Shown here in pieces: positions 1-11,265 of a stretch of 64,000 nucleotides of DNA. Position 1 is the first letter of the stretch; each line of letters starts with the position of its first letter. The translations under genes and the position numbers were made by a program. Origin of the DNA: Linum tenue (taxonomy: Eukaryota > Streptophyta > Magnoliopsida > Malpighiales > Linaceae); NCBI GenBank assembly GCA_946122785.1, contig CAMGYJ010000008.1:22779475-22843474 (forward strand). The letters run 5' to 3'. The notes under the pieces were generated by a model. It worked only from the letters and a program-made list of their open reading frames with translations, made no database searches and was not told the DNA's origin.

Positions 1-976
1 GTGAAATAGAGGATCTCTTGTAAGATCTTTGAAGTTAGATGTGCTCATGGTATAGCACGACAAATATGGGTGACCTCTTAAAAAGTCGGCATGCATATGG
101 TGCACCCAAAAGGAAAATAGGTCCAGGATTGAACTCAGAGCGCACAATATCTTGACCATAAAAATGGCTAGGATGTTACATTTAACATTGGACGATATGA
201 CAAAGATTAGAATAGGATGGGTTAGTTCAGTACCCTTACGACCAAGGTCGAGTCTAGGTAATGTATTAGGATTTTTGGTTGGGTTATCAGTTCAATTGGG
301 TTTGCTTATTGATTTTTTTATTAATATTTTAAATAACGTGGCATGCTGACTGGATGGAAGTAACGGTTTTTTGGATGGAGATAGATGAAATTACCTTTTC
401 GTTATTAGTCCAAACATTTGTTACCAAAACGTACAAAATTAAAAATTTGTGAACATTTTGTACAAAGTGAATAGTTTTGTCACCATTTATAATAATTAGC
501 CATCCCCTCCAGTAAATATAAAACGCAGACGTAAACTCATAACTAAATCCCGGAAAAAAATTCAGTAGGGTTTCGTCCCCCTCCAATCCCCTCCAATTCC
601 AGTGCACCGTATTCATCACGTCCCTTCTGTCTTCTTTTCAATAGCTCTCGCGAGCTCGTTCTCCCCAGCCGGCCGTAAGCGTTTCTACTTCTCTCGTCGT
701 GTCTCCTCCATGCATGCTCATCAGTTACGATTCTCTTTCTGCACTAACAACCTCCATGAATCATTCTCACTAGAAACTTAATTATTTACTATTTAGGGTT
801 TGATTTCTTACGCCCTTTAATTTGTGTTAGGATATCGAATCCATCGTCTGATTGGTTGATTTTTTTTTTGTCATTTTGTTTCCCCGGAACTCAGCAAAAC
901 CCTAGCTAGCGGCTAATATATGTATCTAAACTCTTATACTATGTTGTTGCATCTGTTAGAAGAACTCTCCGATCCA
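1..976. other. Upstream region of the F-box gene, no gene seen
   Basis: I find no convincing coding frame here; the frames present are short and do not resemble any family I know. The last 350 bases are pyrimidine-rich with a C/T leader-like run near 600-720 and probably hold the promoter and 5' UTR of the F-box gene that follows. I could not single out a reliable TATA box. Confidence 0.5.
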
Positions 977-2723
977 ATGGATTATTCCGGATTGCCGGTG
1001 GACATACTAGACAAGATAGTAACCCATCACTTGAACACAATCTCTCACTTGCTCTCCTTCTCCGGAGTATGCAAATCATGGAGATCCGCCTCTCTCCCAC
1101 ACTGCCACCGCCGGCTCCAATCCATGCAGCTTCCCGGCCTCCTCATCTCGCAAGCCGCCGCCATCCCGCCGGAATCCCCCGCGCCCTCTCGCTACTGCGG
1201 GCCGCCACACGACTTCCTTCCCCTCATCACCACCACCACCATGCAGCCAATAACTCCATCGCCAACTCCAAGAAGCACCAAGAGCACGAGGAGAAAGCGG
1301 CTCCCGCGAGTGATGCTCCCTCACTTCCCATCCCTATCCGATGTATCCCACATCCTACGCGAATCGGAGCGCCACAAAAAGATGTACATCGACTTCGACG
1401 ACCGCCCTTACCTCGGCTCCACCGTGCAGTCCAAACTCTACGTGGCCTCCAAAGACGGGTGGATCCTCATCATCCACCCACGCCGCCACGGCGTCACCTT
1501 GTACCTCTTGAACCCGATCACCAATTCCTCCATCCCTCTCCCTCCTCTCCCTTTCCCCGCCAATCCCAAGGACATCCTCAAAGCACTCATCTCCTCTTCC
1601 CCTGACTCGGACGAGGATCCTTGCTGCCACGTCATCATTCTCTTCCGCTCCACGCCCCAACTGGCCTGGTGCAACGTGCAGGAGGTGGCTGCTGCTGCTG
1701 CTGTTGCTGCAACCAAGGATGGGAGGAGGGCAGGAGGTTGGAAATTCACGAGCCGGGATCATCGAATTGTCAACACTATTCAGCCGTGGTGGGTTGACAT
1801 GGACTACTTCGGAGGGAAGCTGTACGTGGTGGCGGACGGAGAGCACGTGTCTGTCGTCGAGGGACTGGTTACCTGTAAAATTTCTGTGAGAGTGTTCCCG
1901 CTCTCTCCGGCCATGTCGTACATGTCGAGCTGGCGGGCCAGAGCTCGCGAAGACGACTACAAGACCTCTTACCACTTGGCCAACCTCCGAGGTCAGCTCC
2001 TCGTTATCCTGAGCCACAGTTATGAGTGGTACAGGGGCGCCAAGCTCAAATTCGAGGTGTACAAGCTTGTGTCGATGAAAGGAGGCGACAAGATTGGTAG
2101 TAGTAGTAGTTATTTCTGGGAAGAAGTGACGGACTTGGATGGACACGCCGTGTTTTTGGGGTCTCACCAGTCTTTCTGCCTTGCTGCGGATCCACTCAAC
2201 AATGGGGTTAAAGGAAACCGCATCTACTTCGTTTTTGAGGACTATCACTCCGATGAACACGGCAATGATTGTGGCATGTTCGATCTTGAGAACCAAAGGG
2301 TTGAGAGGTTTTGTCATCATGATCCTGATGACAAGATGATTGTGGAGAGGAAGGCGCGAAGTTTTTGGTTTCTCCTGATGCCCTGGTAATTTAAGCATTT
2401 AATTTAATTTTGATTGATTTACTAATCAAGCTAACGTCGGTTTGATGGATCCTAATTGTTTGTCTGCTGGTTTGATTTCCTTGTCTGCGGTGCATGGATG
2501 CATTATGTAACGTAGGGATATCCAAAAGCACAGAAAGGATCAAGAAAGGATGCTGGAGCAGGCAAAACCTAGGCCGGCCGTGGACGTCGCCAAGGTATCG
2601 AGGAGGAAGAGCAATAATAACAAAAAGCATCAGCAGCAACAACATGATGGTAATAAGGTCTCTCGTCTGGCAAACAGATTCCAAGCTTTATTAGATGAAG
2701 ACGAAGATGAAGATGAAGGATGA
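977..2723 (+). CDS. F-box protein with DUF295 (KIB-type) domain, two exons
   Basis: Predicted F-box protein, the family that offers substrates to SCF ubiquitin ligases. I start it at 977 (MDYSGLPVDILDKIV), where the F-box begins directly; an in-frame ATG at 920 would only add a hydrophobic leader. F-box: residues ~5-45 (LPVDILDKIV..., VCKSWRSASL). The DUF295-type body follows, with KLYVASKDGWILIIHP, LYLLNPITNSS, FGGKLYVVADGEHV and GNRIYFVFED. The first exon can end at 2389 with TGG-TAA, but that stop overlaps a donor (CTG|GTAATT, exon end 2385). Joining to an acceptor at 2515 restores TGG and keeps the frame open to TGA at 2721-2723. This adds ~68 residues: a basic, Gln-rich stretch, then an NRFQALL motif and an acidic tail, for 538 aa. 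An alternative is intron retention giving a shorter protein ending ...LMPW. A broken paralogue lies at 6919-8569. The F-box/DUF295 call is firm; the second exon is inference. Confidence 0.85.
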
Positions 2724-3068
2724 GCATGGGCATGATGTGGAAGAATTGCCATGAGTACTTTTGCCTACCGTCAGTACTCTACTCCAGCTATCATCATCTT
2801 GTCTAATCTGCAGCAGGGCCTGGTGAAGAACAAAAACATTGGATCAGTTGGAGGAAAGAACTGGGTTGCCACAGTGACAATTCCGTAGTGGAAGGTTTCG
2901 ACCTTTTTGCAGTATCTTTTGGAAGCTGTATTGCCCTTTGATATGTTGCAGACAGAAGAAAACGGTCCATATTTCTTGAAAGCTTGAAAAATACAAATGA
3001 GGTTCCCAGGAACAAAAGTGGTTGTGGATGCAGCTGGAATTGCTTTAGCATCTCTTGTCACTTGTCAG
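2724..3068. other. 3' flank of the F-box gene
   Basis: This is probably the 3' UTR and downstream flank of the F-box gene. Short open frames occur on both strands but show no family resemblance. Confidence 0.35.
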
Positions 3069-3271
3069 TAGGGATGCAAATGAGCCGAATCAAATCGAGT
3101 TTTGCTTAATTTGAGTTCGACTTGTTTCATAACGAGCCGAACTAGATTGAGTTTTGCCTAAATTTGAGCTTGACTCATTGAGAAACGAGCTGAGCTCGAT
3201 CTTGGCTCATTAAAGAGCTTATGAGCTCTACTCGAGTTCGGCTCATCAATCAGCTCATTTATCAGTCTAAA
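3069..3271 (+). mobile_element. Truncated hAT-type MITE
   Basis: Starts with TAGGGATGCAAATGAGCC, a hAT-like terminus similar to other elements in this window that begin TAGGGATGG. It contains repeated GAGCCGAAC / GAGTTCGGCTC words in both orientations. I cannot find its other terminus; it stops where the candidate Helitron end begins at 3272, so it looks truncated. Confidence 0.4.
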
Positions 3272-3312
3272 CTAGTCACATGCCCGGTCGGTTGCCGGAT
3301 TCATTTATAAAT
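3272..3312 (-). mobile_element. Candidate Helitron 3' terminus (copy 1)
   Basis: Read on the minus strand, a block of about 31 bases (core ATCCGGCAACCGACCGGGC) ends in CTAG followed by T. The same block ends in CTAG|T at 18756 and 40029, and the sequences diverge beyond it. Helitrons end in CTRR, often after a short hairpin, and insert between A and T. The hairpin here is weak (CCGG...CCGG), so this is tentative. The element body would lie to the right and would include the IF-2 gene fragment. Confidence 0.35.
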
Positions 3313-3499
3313 CATATCAGACTGTGGTCGAATGAATTTTTGAAACTCTGAACTCTCCCGTTGATTTGTCCCGATCATAAAATTGGAGATACCACGTAAA
3401 AGATCGTGTCTCGGTCTCAATAATAGGTTATTTTTCTCATGGTATCATAACAACAGGTCAAGCAGTAACGTTGTCTTCCCGCGGTCTTGGTGAAACCGG

Positions 3500-4815
3500 C
3501 ACCCCATCAGGTTTAATTCCCTTTGAGTATAGATAACCAAGAACATCACCTTCACCGATGGCCAAATTGAAGGCTAGTTCCTCCACTTCCATGCCTTTTT
3601 CCCCTACCTCCAAAATCTCTTCTTTCATTGGAGCAACATCTTTGGCCCAGAGGCGGATCCAGGACATAGTAGCGCACTGAGCCTCATTTGAATAAAAAAT
3701 TAGATACCATAAACAAAAAAAATGATGACTGTAGTTTTCATTACAATGTCAATTGTACATGACGATCTTTTAATTTAACGAATTCATCGAATCATGGAGT
3801 CTTTATTCATACCAATAGCATAACAAATAGTTAAGCAATTAGCGAGAAATTCATCGCTCATTTTGTTGCGTAAATAAGTTTTCACATTTTTATTGCAGAA
3901 AATGTTATCTTCGTAGTAGATGTTGAAACGAGGTAGGTCAACATCAGACGAATCAACCTAAAAATCAATTTGTATTGTGCATCCATCTCTGTTTTCACTA
4001 GCTTCTCTAATAATTTTGCAAGGGAAGAAACTTTATATTCATGACTATCAACCAGATGAGCGGCATACTATCGCAGATCATTATTCAAAGAATGCATCTA
4101 ATAGCCTTCAAAATCTCGAGAATAAACTCTTAAACAAGTTTGTACATATTTTCTTCATTAAAAGACTGGAAAGAAATCTACACCCGACGAACTAATAGAG
4201 GAATTCATTTCAGGTCCTTTCGTCACCTCGTTCTAATTTTGTATTTTGTGGATTGGGAGAATTTTTTGAGTTCTCACAGAAAAGTGTGAGATTTAGGTTA
4301 GAAGTTTTTATTATTTCAATAAAACTTTACACTTTTAGTCTTTTACATGTAAGGCTTTTAGATTCATTGTTTATTTTATTCTTTTCAAATGAAAATTATT
4401 GGGGCTTGAACCTTTAGTATAAATTTAGAATAGTGGCTTTGATTTATTCATCTAGACCATTTTCAAGTTACACAAAATCATATTATCAAATAACATTGGA
4501 CCGAATGTTAAATATTACTGGGCCGAACACCTAAAATCAAAAAATTCATACGTACTATACCAGCTCTGGATCGGAGAAGGATGGGCCTTGGCACAGGGTG
4601 GCCAAGTCCTAGATTTGCCACTGCTTTGGCCGCCTGTAGTCCAGCTGCTCTCCTACTCGCTTGACTCCATTTCCTCCATTTCCTTGCACCAGGTATCGAT
4701 ACATTTAGCTCGGATGCCTCATCATCGGACACTTCATGATCAGCCAACAGTGACTGATAATTGACTTCCGCTGTTGCCTCGAGAGAAACCTCAGAGGAAG
4801 AACAAACATCGCCTT
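3500..4815 (-). pseudogene. Fragment of chloroplast translation initiation factor IF-2, split by a hAT element
   Basis: Two minus-strand pieces together match the N-terminal linker region of plant chloroplast IF-2 (the infB/FUG1 family, a GTPase that brings initiator tRNA to plastid ribosomes). The upstream piece, 4624-4815, has RKWRKWSQASRRAAGLQAAKA. The downstream piece, 3500-3647, has KEEILEVGEKGMEVEELAF, then NLAIGEGDVLGYLYSKGIKP. The two are contiguous once the 976-bp insertion at 3648-4623 is removed. No GTPase domain is nearby, so this is an isolated exon-sized fragment, not a gene. It could be a gene piece captured by a Helitron or Pack-type element; a candidate Helitron terminus lies 230 bp away in the same orientation. 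The match is from memory of the family, and I regard it as strong. Confidence 0.75.
3648..4623. mobile_element. Non-autonomous hAT-type element inside the IF-2 fragment
   Basis: The termini are imperfect inverted repeats: CAGAGGCGGATCCAGGAC at the left and, reverse-complemented, CAGTGGCAAATCTAGGAC at the right. Both flanks carry the identical 8-bp target duplication CTTTGGCC (3640-3647 and 4624-4631), as expected for hAT. The 976-bp interior is AT-rich and encodes no transposase. Confidence 0.85.
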
Positions 4816-6059
4816 TCATTCAAGAAAAACAACAGCATAGTACCAAAACCATTACGAAATGAAGAGATAAGAAAATAGTTCAATCGACATACTCTTTAAC
4901 CATAAATATAAAAAGAGAATAAAATAGCTCAACCAACATCCCTACCGACTAAATCCTCATACGAAAAATGAAAGAAAACCCTCATGAAAGGGAACCGACT
5001 CCTAAAATTGTTTGAAAAGAATCCTTCTATTTACTCCTCATCCTCGGAGACAACTCCATGTTTTCATTTTTTCTGGTTCTTTTCAGTTCCTGATCCATCA
5101 ACAACATCAGTACGTCCATCCATAGTAGTTGCTTTGTCGCCATTGGTGGTCCTCTCATTTGATCGTTTTCTTGGAAAAGTTTTTCAGCAGATATGCGAAA
5201 AAATCGATCGACAACTCCATCCATAATAACAAAGTCAGCTGCATTTGTTGTGTCCGCAGCTCGGAGGTGGATCCTGAACCTATGATTATAATGACGTAAT
5301 TAAAGAACAAGAAAAATCGTAGGAGTGGTGTGGCCGTTGAATTAATATATGTAAACCAAAAGTAACGGAATAAAAACCATGTTGCAGCAAATTAAATCAC
5401 CAACCACGTTGCTATATCTATTAAATTAAAAAAGGAACATAAACTATGCTGTAGTTAATCATGTATCCAACCAAACATATTAAATTACAAATCTATATAA
5501 TTATGAGAGAAATATTTAATTTGTACTTACATTCAATTTTAATGATCGTATTTGTCTATTTGAGACTGTCGATGACTTCCCATGGGGAATACTTCTTCAT
5601 TGAGGCATAGACCTTCAAAAAATGTTAAAGGAAAACTTGACAACCACTTACAGAGAAGGGATAGTAATAATGCACAAATAATGAGATAGAAAGAGACATG
5701 ATGAAGATAGAACATGAGATTCGCCTTCAGCAGCCAATGCAAGCTAGTACTAACCAAAACGAACCTTAACACTATGTTTTTATGAGAAGGAAAAGGAGGG
5801 GAGGGAAAAAAATGGGGGGAAAGTTGCAGAACCAATGCACTTTTCCATGTTTTTAGTTTTGGAACAATGACAAGGTGAAGGAAAATAAAGGAAAATGTTA
5901 CTATTGAACCCACTCCTTCAAAACCGAGAGAAACTTTCCACTATCAACATTTTCATTTATTTTATTTGCCATCTCTCTCCTCTCTCTTTACTTTTTTTTT
6001 ATCTTCTTTTTCCTTCGCCCTAGGATAGAGAACCAGAAAAACTTCTCAACATTATGAGA
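4816..6059. other. Non-coding AT-rich stretch
   Basis: No gene recognised. A GC-richer patch near 5020-5280 has short open frames on both strands without family resemblance. The remainder is AT-rich with pyrimidine runs near 5935-6020. Confidence 0.4.
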
Positions 6060-6280
6060 TAAATGTTGGGCTTTGGGTTAGTATATGTATTTGTATTAAT
6101 GGGTTAATTAGTCTAGGGTTTAGTAGGTTAGTGGGTTATTAGCTTACATGGGTAGTAATTGTGTGGGCTTAGTAAGTCTAATTAGGACTCTACTTTAGTT
6201 GGCCGAGTGGTTTAGGTTAGTAGTAGGAGTCGGCTAGGGTAGAGTAGGTTTACGTATTAGGTTTTATTGCGTATATACCG
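6060..6280 (+). repeat. Possible LTR fragment
   Basis: The block begins TGTTGGGCTTTGGG and contains many TTAGT/GGGTTA words, in the style of plant LTR sequence. I cannot find a second copy, a primer-binding site or an end, so it is at most a solo or truncated LTR. Confidence 0.2.
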
Positions 6281-6918
6281 TACAATCTCTTTAAATTAAT
6301 AACCCAGTATAAATTAATAATTTATCCGGTCCCAACTTGGACAAGTTTAAAAAATAAGCAAATTTAATAAAATAACAAGATAATAATTTTTGAGAACCAA
6401 CCTACATAAATACATGTATTTTTAACTCTAAAATCAATCATTGTAAAAATACAATTCATCTATAAATCCCCCATCTCCCTACACTCACAAATCGACCTAC
6501 ATAAATACATGTATTTTTCGATTTAAGATTCACAAAGTTGTGGTACCTTTTATCATATTAGTAAGAATTGAACTGAGCGGAGGAATATATTTTTACCTTC
6601 TCAACTTTGCAAGTAATGTCGGGTTATATCTTTGTGTTATGCAATTAGCTCTGATTATTACTACTGAGCAACATTAACAAGAAAGAAAAAATTTAATCCA
6701 CATTTTGGACGAAATTATCTATGTTTAGTATTAGAAGGTGGTTTTGTTTTGGACGGATTTGTGTATGTGTAGTGTGATTTGTTGTATGTTTATATCTTTA
6801 GTTGCTACATTGATAAATCAATAAAATGGTGAACATAATTTTAATAATTGGTTGTTAATTTATTTTAAATTATCTACTTTTGATTTTCAATAGTGAACAA
6901 AATTAGGAGGAAAGTACA
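6281..6918. other. AT-rich repeat-like stretch, no gene
   Basis: Contains short direct repeats, including CCTACATAAATACATGTA twice (near 6401 and 6497). It has no coding signal and looks like decayed transposon DNA. Confidence 0.3.
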
Positions 6919-8569
6919 AATTTAATTCACAATTCCCAGTTGCTCGCCTTCTCCGGAGTCTGCAACCATGGAGATCCGCCGCTCTCCCACACCGCCACCG
7001 TCGGCTCCAATCCATGCTGCTTCCTGGCCTCCTCATCTCTCAAGCCGCTGCCATCCTCCCAAAATCCCCCGCGTCCTCTCGCTACTGCGGGCCACCACAC
7101 GACTTCCTTCCCCACATAAAACTAAAACAAATTCCTAAACTACCACACTTATAAAAAAAATTCCCAAAATACCTAAGTTTGGTGTGGTTCGAGTTTGAGG
7201 AACTCGAACTACTAACCGGTTCGAGTGTAGGAGACTCGATCTAGTCGTAGATCGATGATATAAGCCTCGAACCATGTGGAGCTGAACTAAACTCGAACCA
7301 CTCCTTTGAAATTTCCAACAACCTTAACTTTGTGCTCGGTTATCCGATCGTAGCAAAAAAAAATTTCATTTCGCATAACTTTTCGAGGACTACAACTTTT
7401 ATAATAGAAATATTTTCAGAATATATGTGAAAATGTGAAAAATAAAGTTAAATTTACTCCCAAACCACCTTATATTAAAAACTATTCCTATTTTGAAAAT
7501 TTATTCCTAGTAAATGTTGTAGTACTAAAAAAAAAAACTTTGCGACGTTCGGATTGCGGAGCACAACGTTATGATCCTCCAAAGTTTGACAAATTCGAAA
7601 ATTTGCTCGTTTATGGGTAGCAAATGACGTTTTCTAGAAAGATAGTCATCCAAAAATTTATCGTTTGAAAAAATATTCCTCTTTTGGCAGAAATTTCCTA
7701 TATATAAAAAAAATTCACGTGCCTTCGCCCTGAGAAAATGTCATTTGTTACCCCTAAACGAGCAATTTTTCGATTTTGCCAAACTATAGAGGATCATAAC
7801 TTTGTGCTCCGCAATCCGAACGTCGCAAAGTTTTTTTTATTTTGCATAATTTTTTGAATACTATAACATTTACTAGGAATAAATTTTCAAAATAGGAACA
7901 ATTTTTAATATAAGAGGTTTTGGAAGTAACTTTAACTTTATTTTTCACATTTTCACATATATTATGAAAATATTTCTATTATAAAAGTTGTAGTCCTCGA
8001 AAAGTTATGCGAAATGAAAAAAAAGTTTGCTACGATCGGATAACCGAGCACAAAGTTAAGGTTGTTGGAAATTTCAAAAGAGTGGTTCGAGTTCTCCACA
8101 TGGTTCGAGACTTATATCATCGATCTACGGCTAGATCGAGTCTCCTACACTCGAACCGGTTAGTAGTTCGAGTTCCTCAAACTCGAACCACTCCAAACTT
8201 AGGTATTTTGGGAAAATTTTTTATAAGTGTGGTAGTTTAGGAATTTGTTTTACTTTTATCTGTATTTAGGGAATTAATCCCCAATAACTCCATCGCCAAC
8301 TCCAACAAGCACCAAGAGCACAAGAAGGAGAAGGCGGCTCCCGCGGGTGATGCTCCCTCACTTCCCATCCCTATCCCAAGTATCCCACCTCCAACGCGAA
8401 TCGGAGCGCCACAAGAAGATGAACATCGACTTGGACGACCACCCTTACCTCGGCTCCACCGTGCAGTCCAAACTCTACGTGGCCTCCAAAGACGGGTGGA
8501 TCCTCATAATCCACCCACGCCGCCACGGCGTCAACTTGTACCTCTTCAACCCGATCACCAATTCCTCCA
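6919..8569 (+). pseudogene. Broken paralogue of the F-box/DUF295 gene
   Basis: 6919-7113 matches the F-box region of the gene at 977-2723 (the CCTTCTCCGGAGT and ATGGAGATCCGCC segments). 8281-8569 resumes at the corresponding downstream position (CCAATAACTCCATCGCCAAC) and runs to the segment encoding LYxFNPITNSS. Between them lies a ~1.2-kb fold-back element, and about 20 bases of the parental sequence at the junction are missing. After 8569 the match stops abruptly and unrelated repeat sequence follows. No F-box protein can be made, although an artefactual frame runs from 8347 through the junction to 9102. Confidence 0.85.
7114..8280. mobile_element. Long fold-back (inverted-repeat) element
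   Basis: Two arms of roughly 520 bp (7116-7637 and 7734-8259) are imperfect reverse complements around a ~96-bp loop. Matching landmarks are AACAAATTCCTAAACTACC at 7126 against its complement near 8230, and CTCGAACC blocks, the GTGCTCGGTTATCCGATCG block and the TTTGCTACC/GGGTAGCAAA blocks in mirror order. The right end has an extra ~21 bp (TGTATTTAGGGAATTAATCC) missing at the left, so the left end is probably truncated. No transposase is present. A Mutator-like or other TIR MITE is possible. No clean target duplication is visible. Confidence 0.85.
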
Positions 8570-9110
8570 AGAGAAGAAACCACAACCGACGAGACCAAGA
8601 GAACTTACCCATACAAAAGAGGAGGGTCGGCTGCAGGAAGAAAAGGAAATCGGCGGGTGAGAAAACCAGATCGACACCAAGAGAGGAATCCGCGGCAAAC
8701 GAGACCAACAGGCGCTATCGAAACAAGAGAAGAGAGTCAGCTGGAGAGGGGGGAAAAAAGAGAAATCGGCGGGTGAGGAGAACTAGATCTAGACCCCAAG
8801 ACAAGCATCCGCCACAGACGAGACCAAGAGACCTTACCGGAACAAGAAAAGACGGTGAGCAATCGGCAACACAAAGAGACCAAGAACTCGGCCTTCCTTT
8901 TCCGGGCGGCGGACCTCCTTTTTTCCTTTTCCGGAATCGGCAACACAAAGAGACAAAGAACGCGGCCTTTCTTTTCCGGACGGCGGACTTCCTTTACCTC
9001 TTCCGGGAGACGAGAATGGTGGTTGGAGATTGTAATGGTCAGGGGTTTAATTGTCAGAAAGGTTTAGTTTGGGTGTTCTTTTGTAATTTTCCTAGACTAT
9101 AAGCTGTAAA
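8570..9110. repeat. GC-rich tandem-repeat block
   Basis: An imperfect unit of about 115 bp recurs: GAAATCGGCGGGTGAG at ~8646 and ~8763, and ACGAGACCAA near 8590, 8699 and 8817. A second pair (AATCGGCAACACAAAGAGAC, ~8861 and ~8934) repeats at about 74 bp. This resembles the tandem repeats found in LTR U3 regions or element leaders. The open frame that crosses it is fortuitous. Confidence 0.6.
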
Positions 9111-11009
9111 AGAGATCAACAAATAACAAAATACAGAATTCCCAATTCTTCTACCCTCTGATCTTTCCCTTCCTTCTTCCTTCTGCTATTCCTCTGATCT
9201 ATCTTCCTCTCTTCTGTCTTCTCTATCCCTCTTGTCCTTCTTATCAATTCAATACACTACTTCCTCGCCGGAATTGATCCTTTCCCGATCTCAATTGTCA
9301 CAGAGATTGGACAGCGGCGGGGTTTAGAGTTTGGCGAAGGCGAGGCGGAGGGGGGGAGTGACTGGGTAATGGGATGTAGGGTACGGGGGAGACTGTCCGA
9401 ATCCGTCAAACTAAATTCCAATCGCCACCTTTTATCTTATTCTTTTTGTTTTATCTTTTCCCTCTCTACTTTCATGTTTTGTCCGAAATGACGGCCTCAA
9501 CCTCTACAATTATACAACCGGTTTGTTTGTCTATGTAACCATTTTAGGGTGAGTTTGGGGTTTTATCCAACAGGATTCGAATTGTGAGTAAAAAAATTGT
9601 TAATCCGATATATATAGTCGGTTGGCTTGGTCGAGTAAGCTGGTTGAGTATTAATGGCCTTATCGCTTTATCTCGGTTTGGCTGGGATATTGTTCATAGA
9701 TCGATTTAAAAATTATATCAAATCTCATATACAACGTATAACATTATACCAAAATTACTTGTCGTACTTGGATCTTACATATAGTGAAAACTCACACGCA
9801 CACTTGGATAAAAATCAATATTCAAATGTTCAGCTTAGAATTTCAAAGATGGGACTAGGCGAAGAGCAAAACTGAAAAATGAGGCGCATTTCACAAACCA
9901 AAAGGAAAACGACGTTGTGTGATCTACAACCCTGTAACCTTGCAGAGGTTCGACCCGTAGGTGTGTCTTGCCCCGTTTTTGCTCACCAAGCCAGGGTGGT
10001 CAGAACAGGTCAACCGATGGCTCAATCCGCAGGTTGACAACCTTCGAAAAAAACTTTGCAGGTTTTGAAATTAATGGATGCGTTTCAGTTTGCCATACGA
10101 AACTGATTGGTTGGTTGACTAAAAAACGGTCAAGATCAATCCAACTAGGGTTGGCAATGAGGTGAGTCTCACTAAATTCTTTCCAAATTCATCTCCAGAC
10201 CTGTGACTTTCGAATATCCACAGTCTGTAGATTATACCCGTCCAGTTTATCGAATAATTTTTTGTCCCAAGAATTAAACATGTATATTAGACATCAAATA
10301 GAGAGCTACTAAATCATAAATTCAACAAAGATATATTCATTGTTAATTCAAATTCAAAGCATCCAGTTCACAGGACAATCACTATTTTAGCATCCAACCC
10401 GACCCAAATCGTAACTCAAAAAACTTTGAAAATTTTGAAATTGACGGATGAGTTTGGATTTACCACCATAAACTGTTTGGTTGGGCCACATACACCGCTA
10501 GTCATGAATCAAGTAAGCTAGGCCACTTCCATATTTGGATTTCGGGCTTAACTGGAAATCAATCCGTTTGCAACGACCCTCCAAAAAAACAACTAAACAT
10601 CTTGACTAGTGTCCGAATTTATATATTTTTCCCGTTCGGGATCCGAAATAAATATTTTAGTGAGTTTGATTTAAGATCACAATGGGTAAATTCAGTGGAT
10701 AATTGGACCCAATTATTATGACACATATGTGTATTAGGTTGGACCCAAATTGGTTTGGGTATAGACCAATATGGGTCGACCCATTTGGGTGTATATAATC
10801 ATACGTATAAAATAGCAATATCTGACACCTTCCATACTAGTATTTCCACATTGGCTCATGATACGAGTTTAAGGGTCGGATCACTGTTTATGTCATGCTA
10901 GGTCACCATTTTAATCAGGTTAAGGTTACCATTTGAGTACGCAGTTAAGTTATGATCTTGGTCAGATAGATTCTTACCATCAATATGTGACGCCTTTGAT
11001 CCACGGCAC
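9111..11009. other. Non-coding stretch, decayed repeats
   Basis: A pyrimidine-rich stretch (9140-9300) is followed by a short G-rich patch and then AT-rich DNA with no recognisable gene. The pyrimidine-rich part could be the end of an LTR or leader, but I see no primer-binding site after it. Confidence 0.35.
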
Positions 11010-11265
11010 TACTTGTGCATGAAAATGATAAAGAAACGAACATTTGCCAAGAAAGGTAGTGAATATTGGACCCATCACCCACCTAATAATGCAACCTTTT
11101 TATATGATTCGAAGAAACCTCGGATCGATCATGGTACAAAAGGAGAAGCAACATTGGACCACTTGCATTATCTTTTTATGAATTCATGATAGGGATATCG
11201 GTACTGCAACGTATATGGTTGTCACGTGACACATGATTTTCTAATGCATTCATGCACATCCTGGC
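11010..11265 (+). repeat. Dispersed G-box/RY module, copy A
   Basis: Shares an ordered series of words with 14786-14972, 18355-18665 and 20384-20720: CTTGTGCATGAAAA, AACATTTGCCAAGAAAGGTA, ACCTCGGATCGATC, GACCACTTGCATT, GATAGGGATAT, the palindrome GTCACGTGAC (11221-11230, a G-box core) and ATGCATTCATGCAC. All four copies are on the plus strand. I do not recognise the element; it could be a duplicated promoter or non-coding transcript region. Confidence 0.6.

Noticed and set aside
1069..1605. 178-codon plus-strand frame with a His run overlapping the F-box gene
   Set aside because: It is an out-of-frame shadow of the GC-rich F-box coding sequence; the His run comes from the CAC repeat that reads as Thr in the true frame.
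1355..2398. 347-codon minus-strand frame opposite the F-box gene
   Set aside because: Antisense shadow caused by codon bias of the true gene; its composition is unlike a real protein and the sense frame has clear F-box/DUF295 motifs.
8347..9102. 251-codon frame that could be called a gene
   Set aside because: It starts inside the F-box pseudogene and runs into tandem repeats; a chimaeric artefact with no start context or complete domain.
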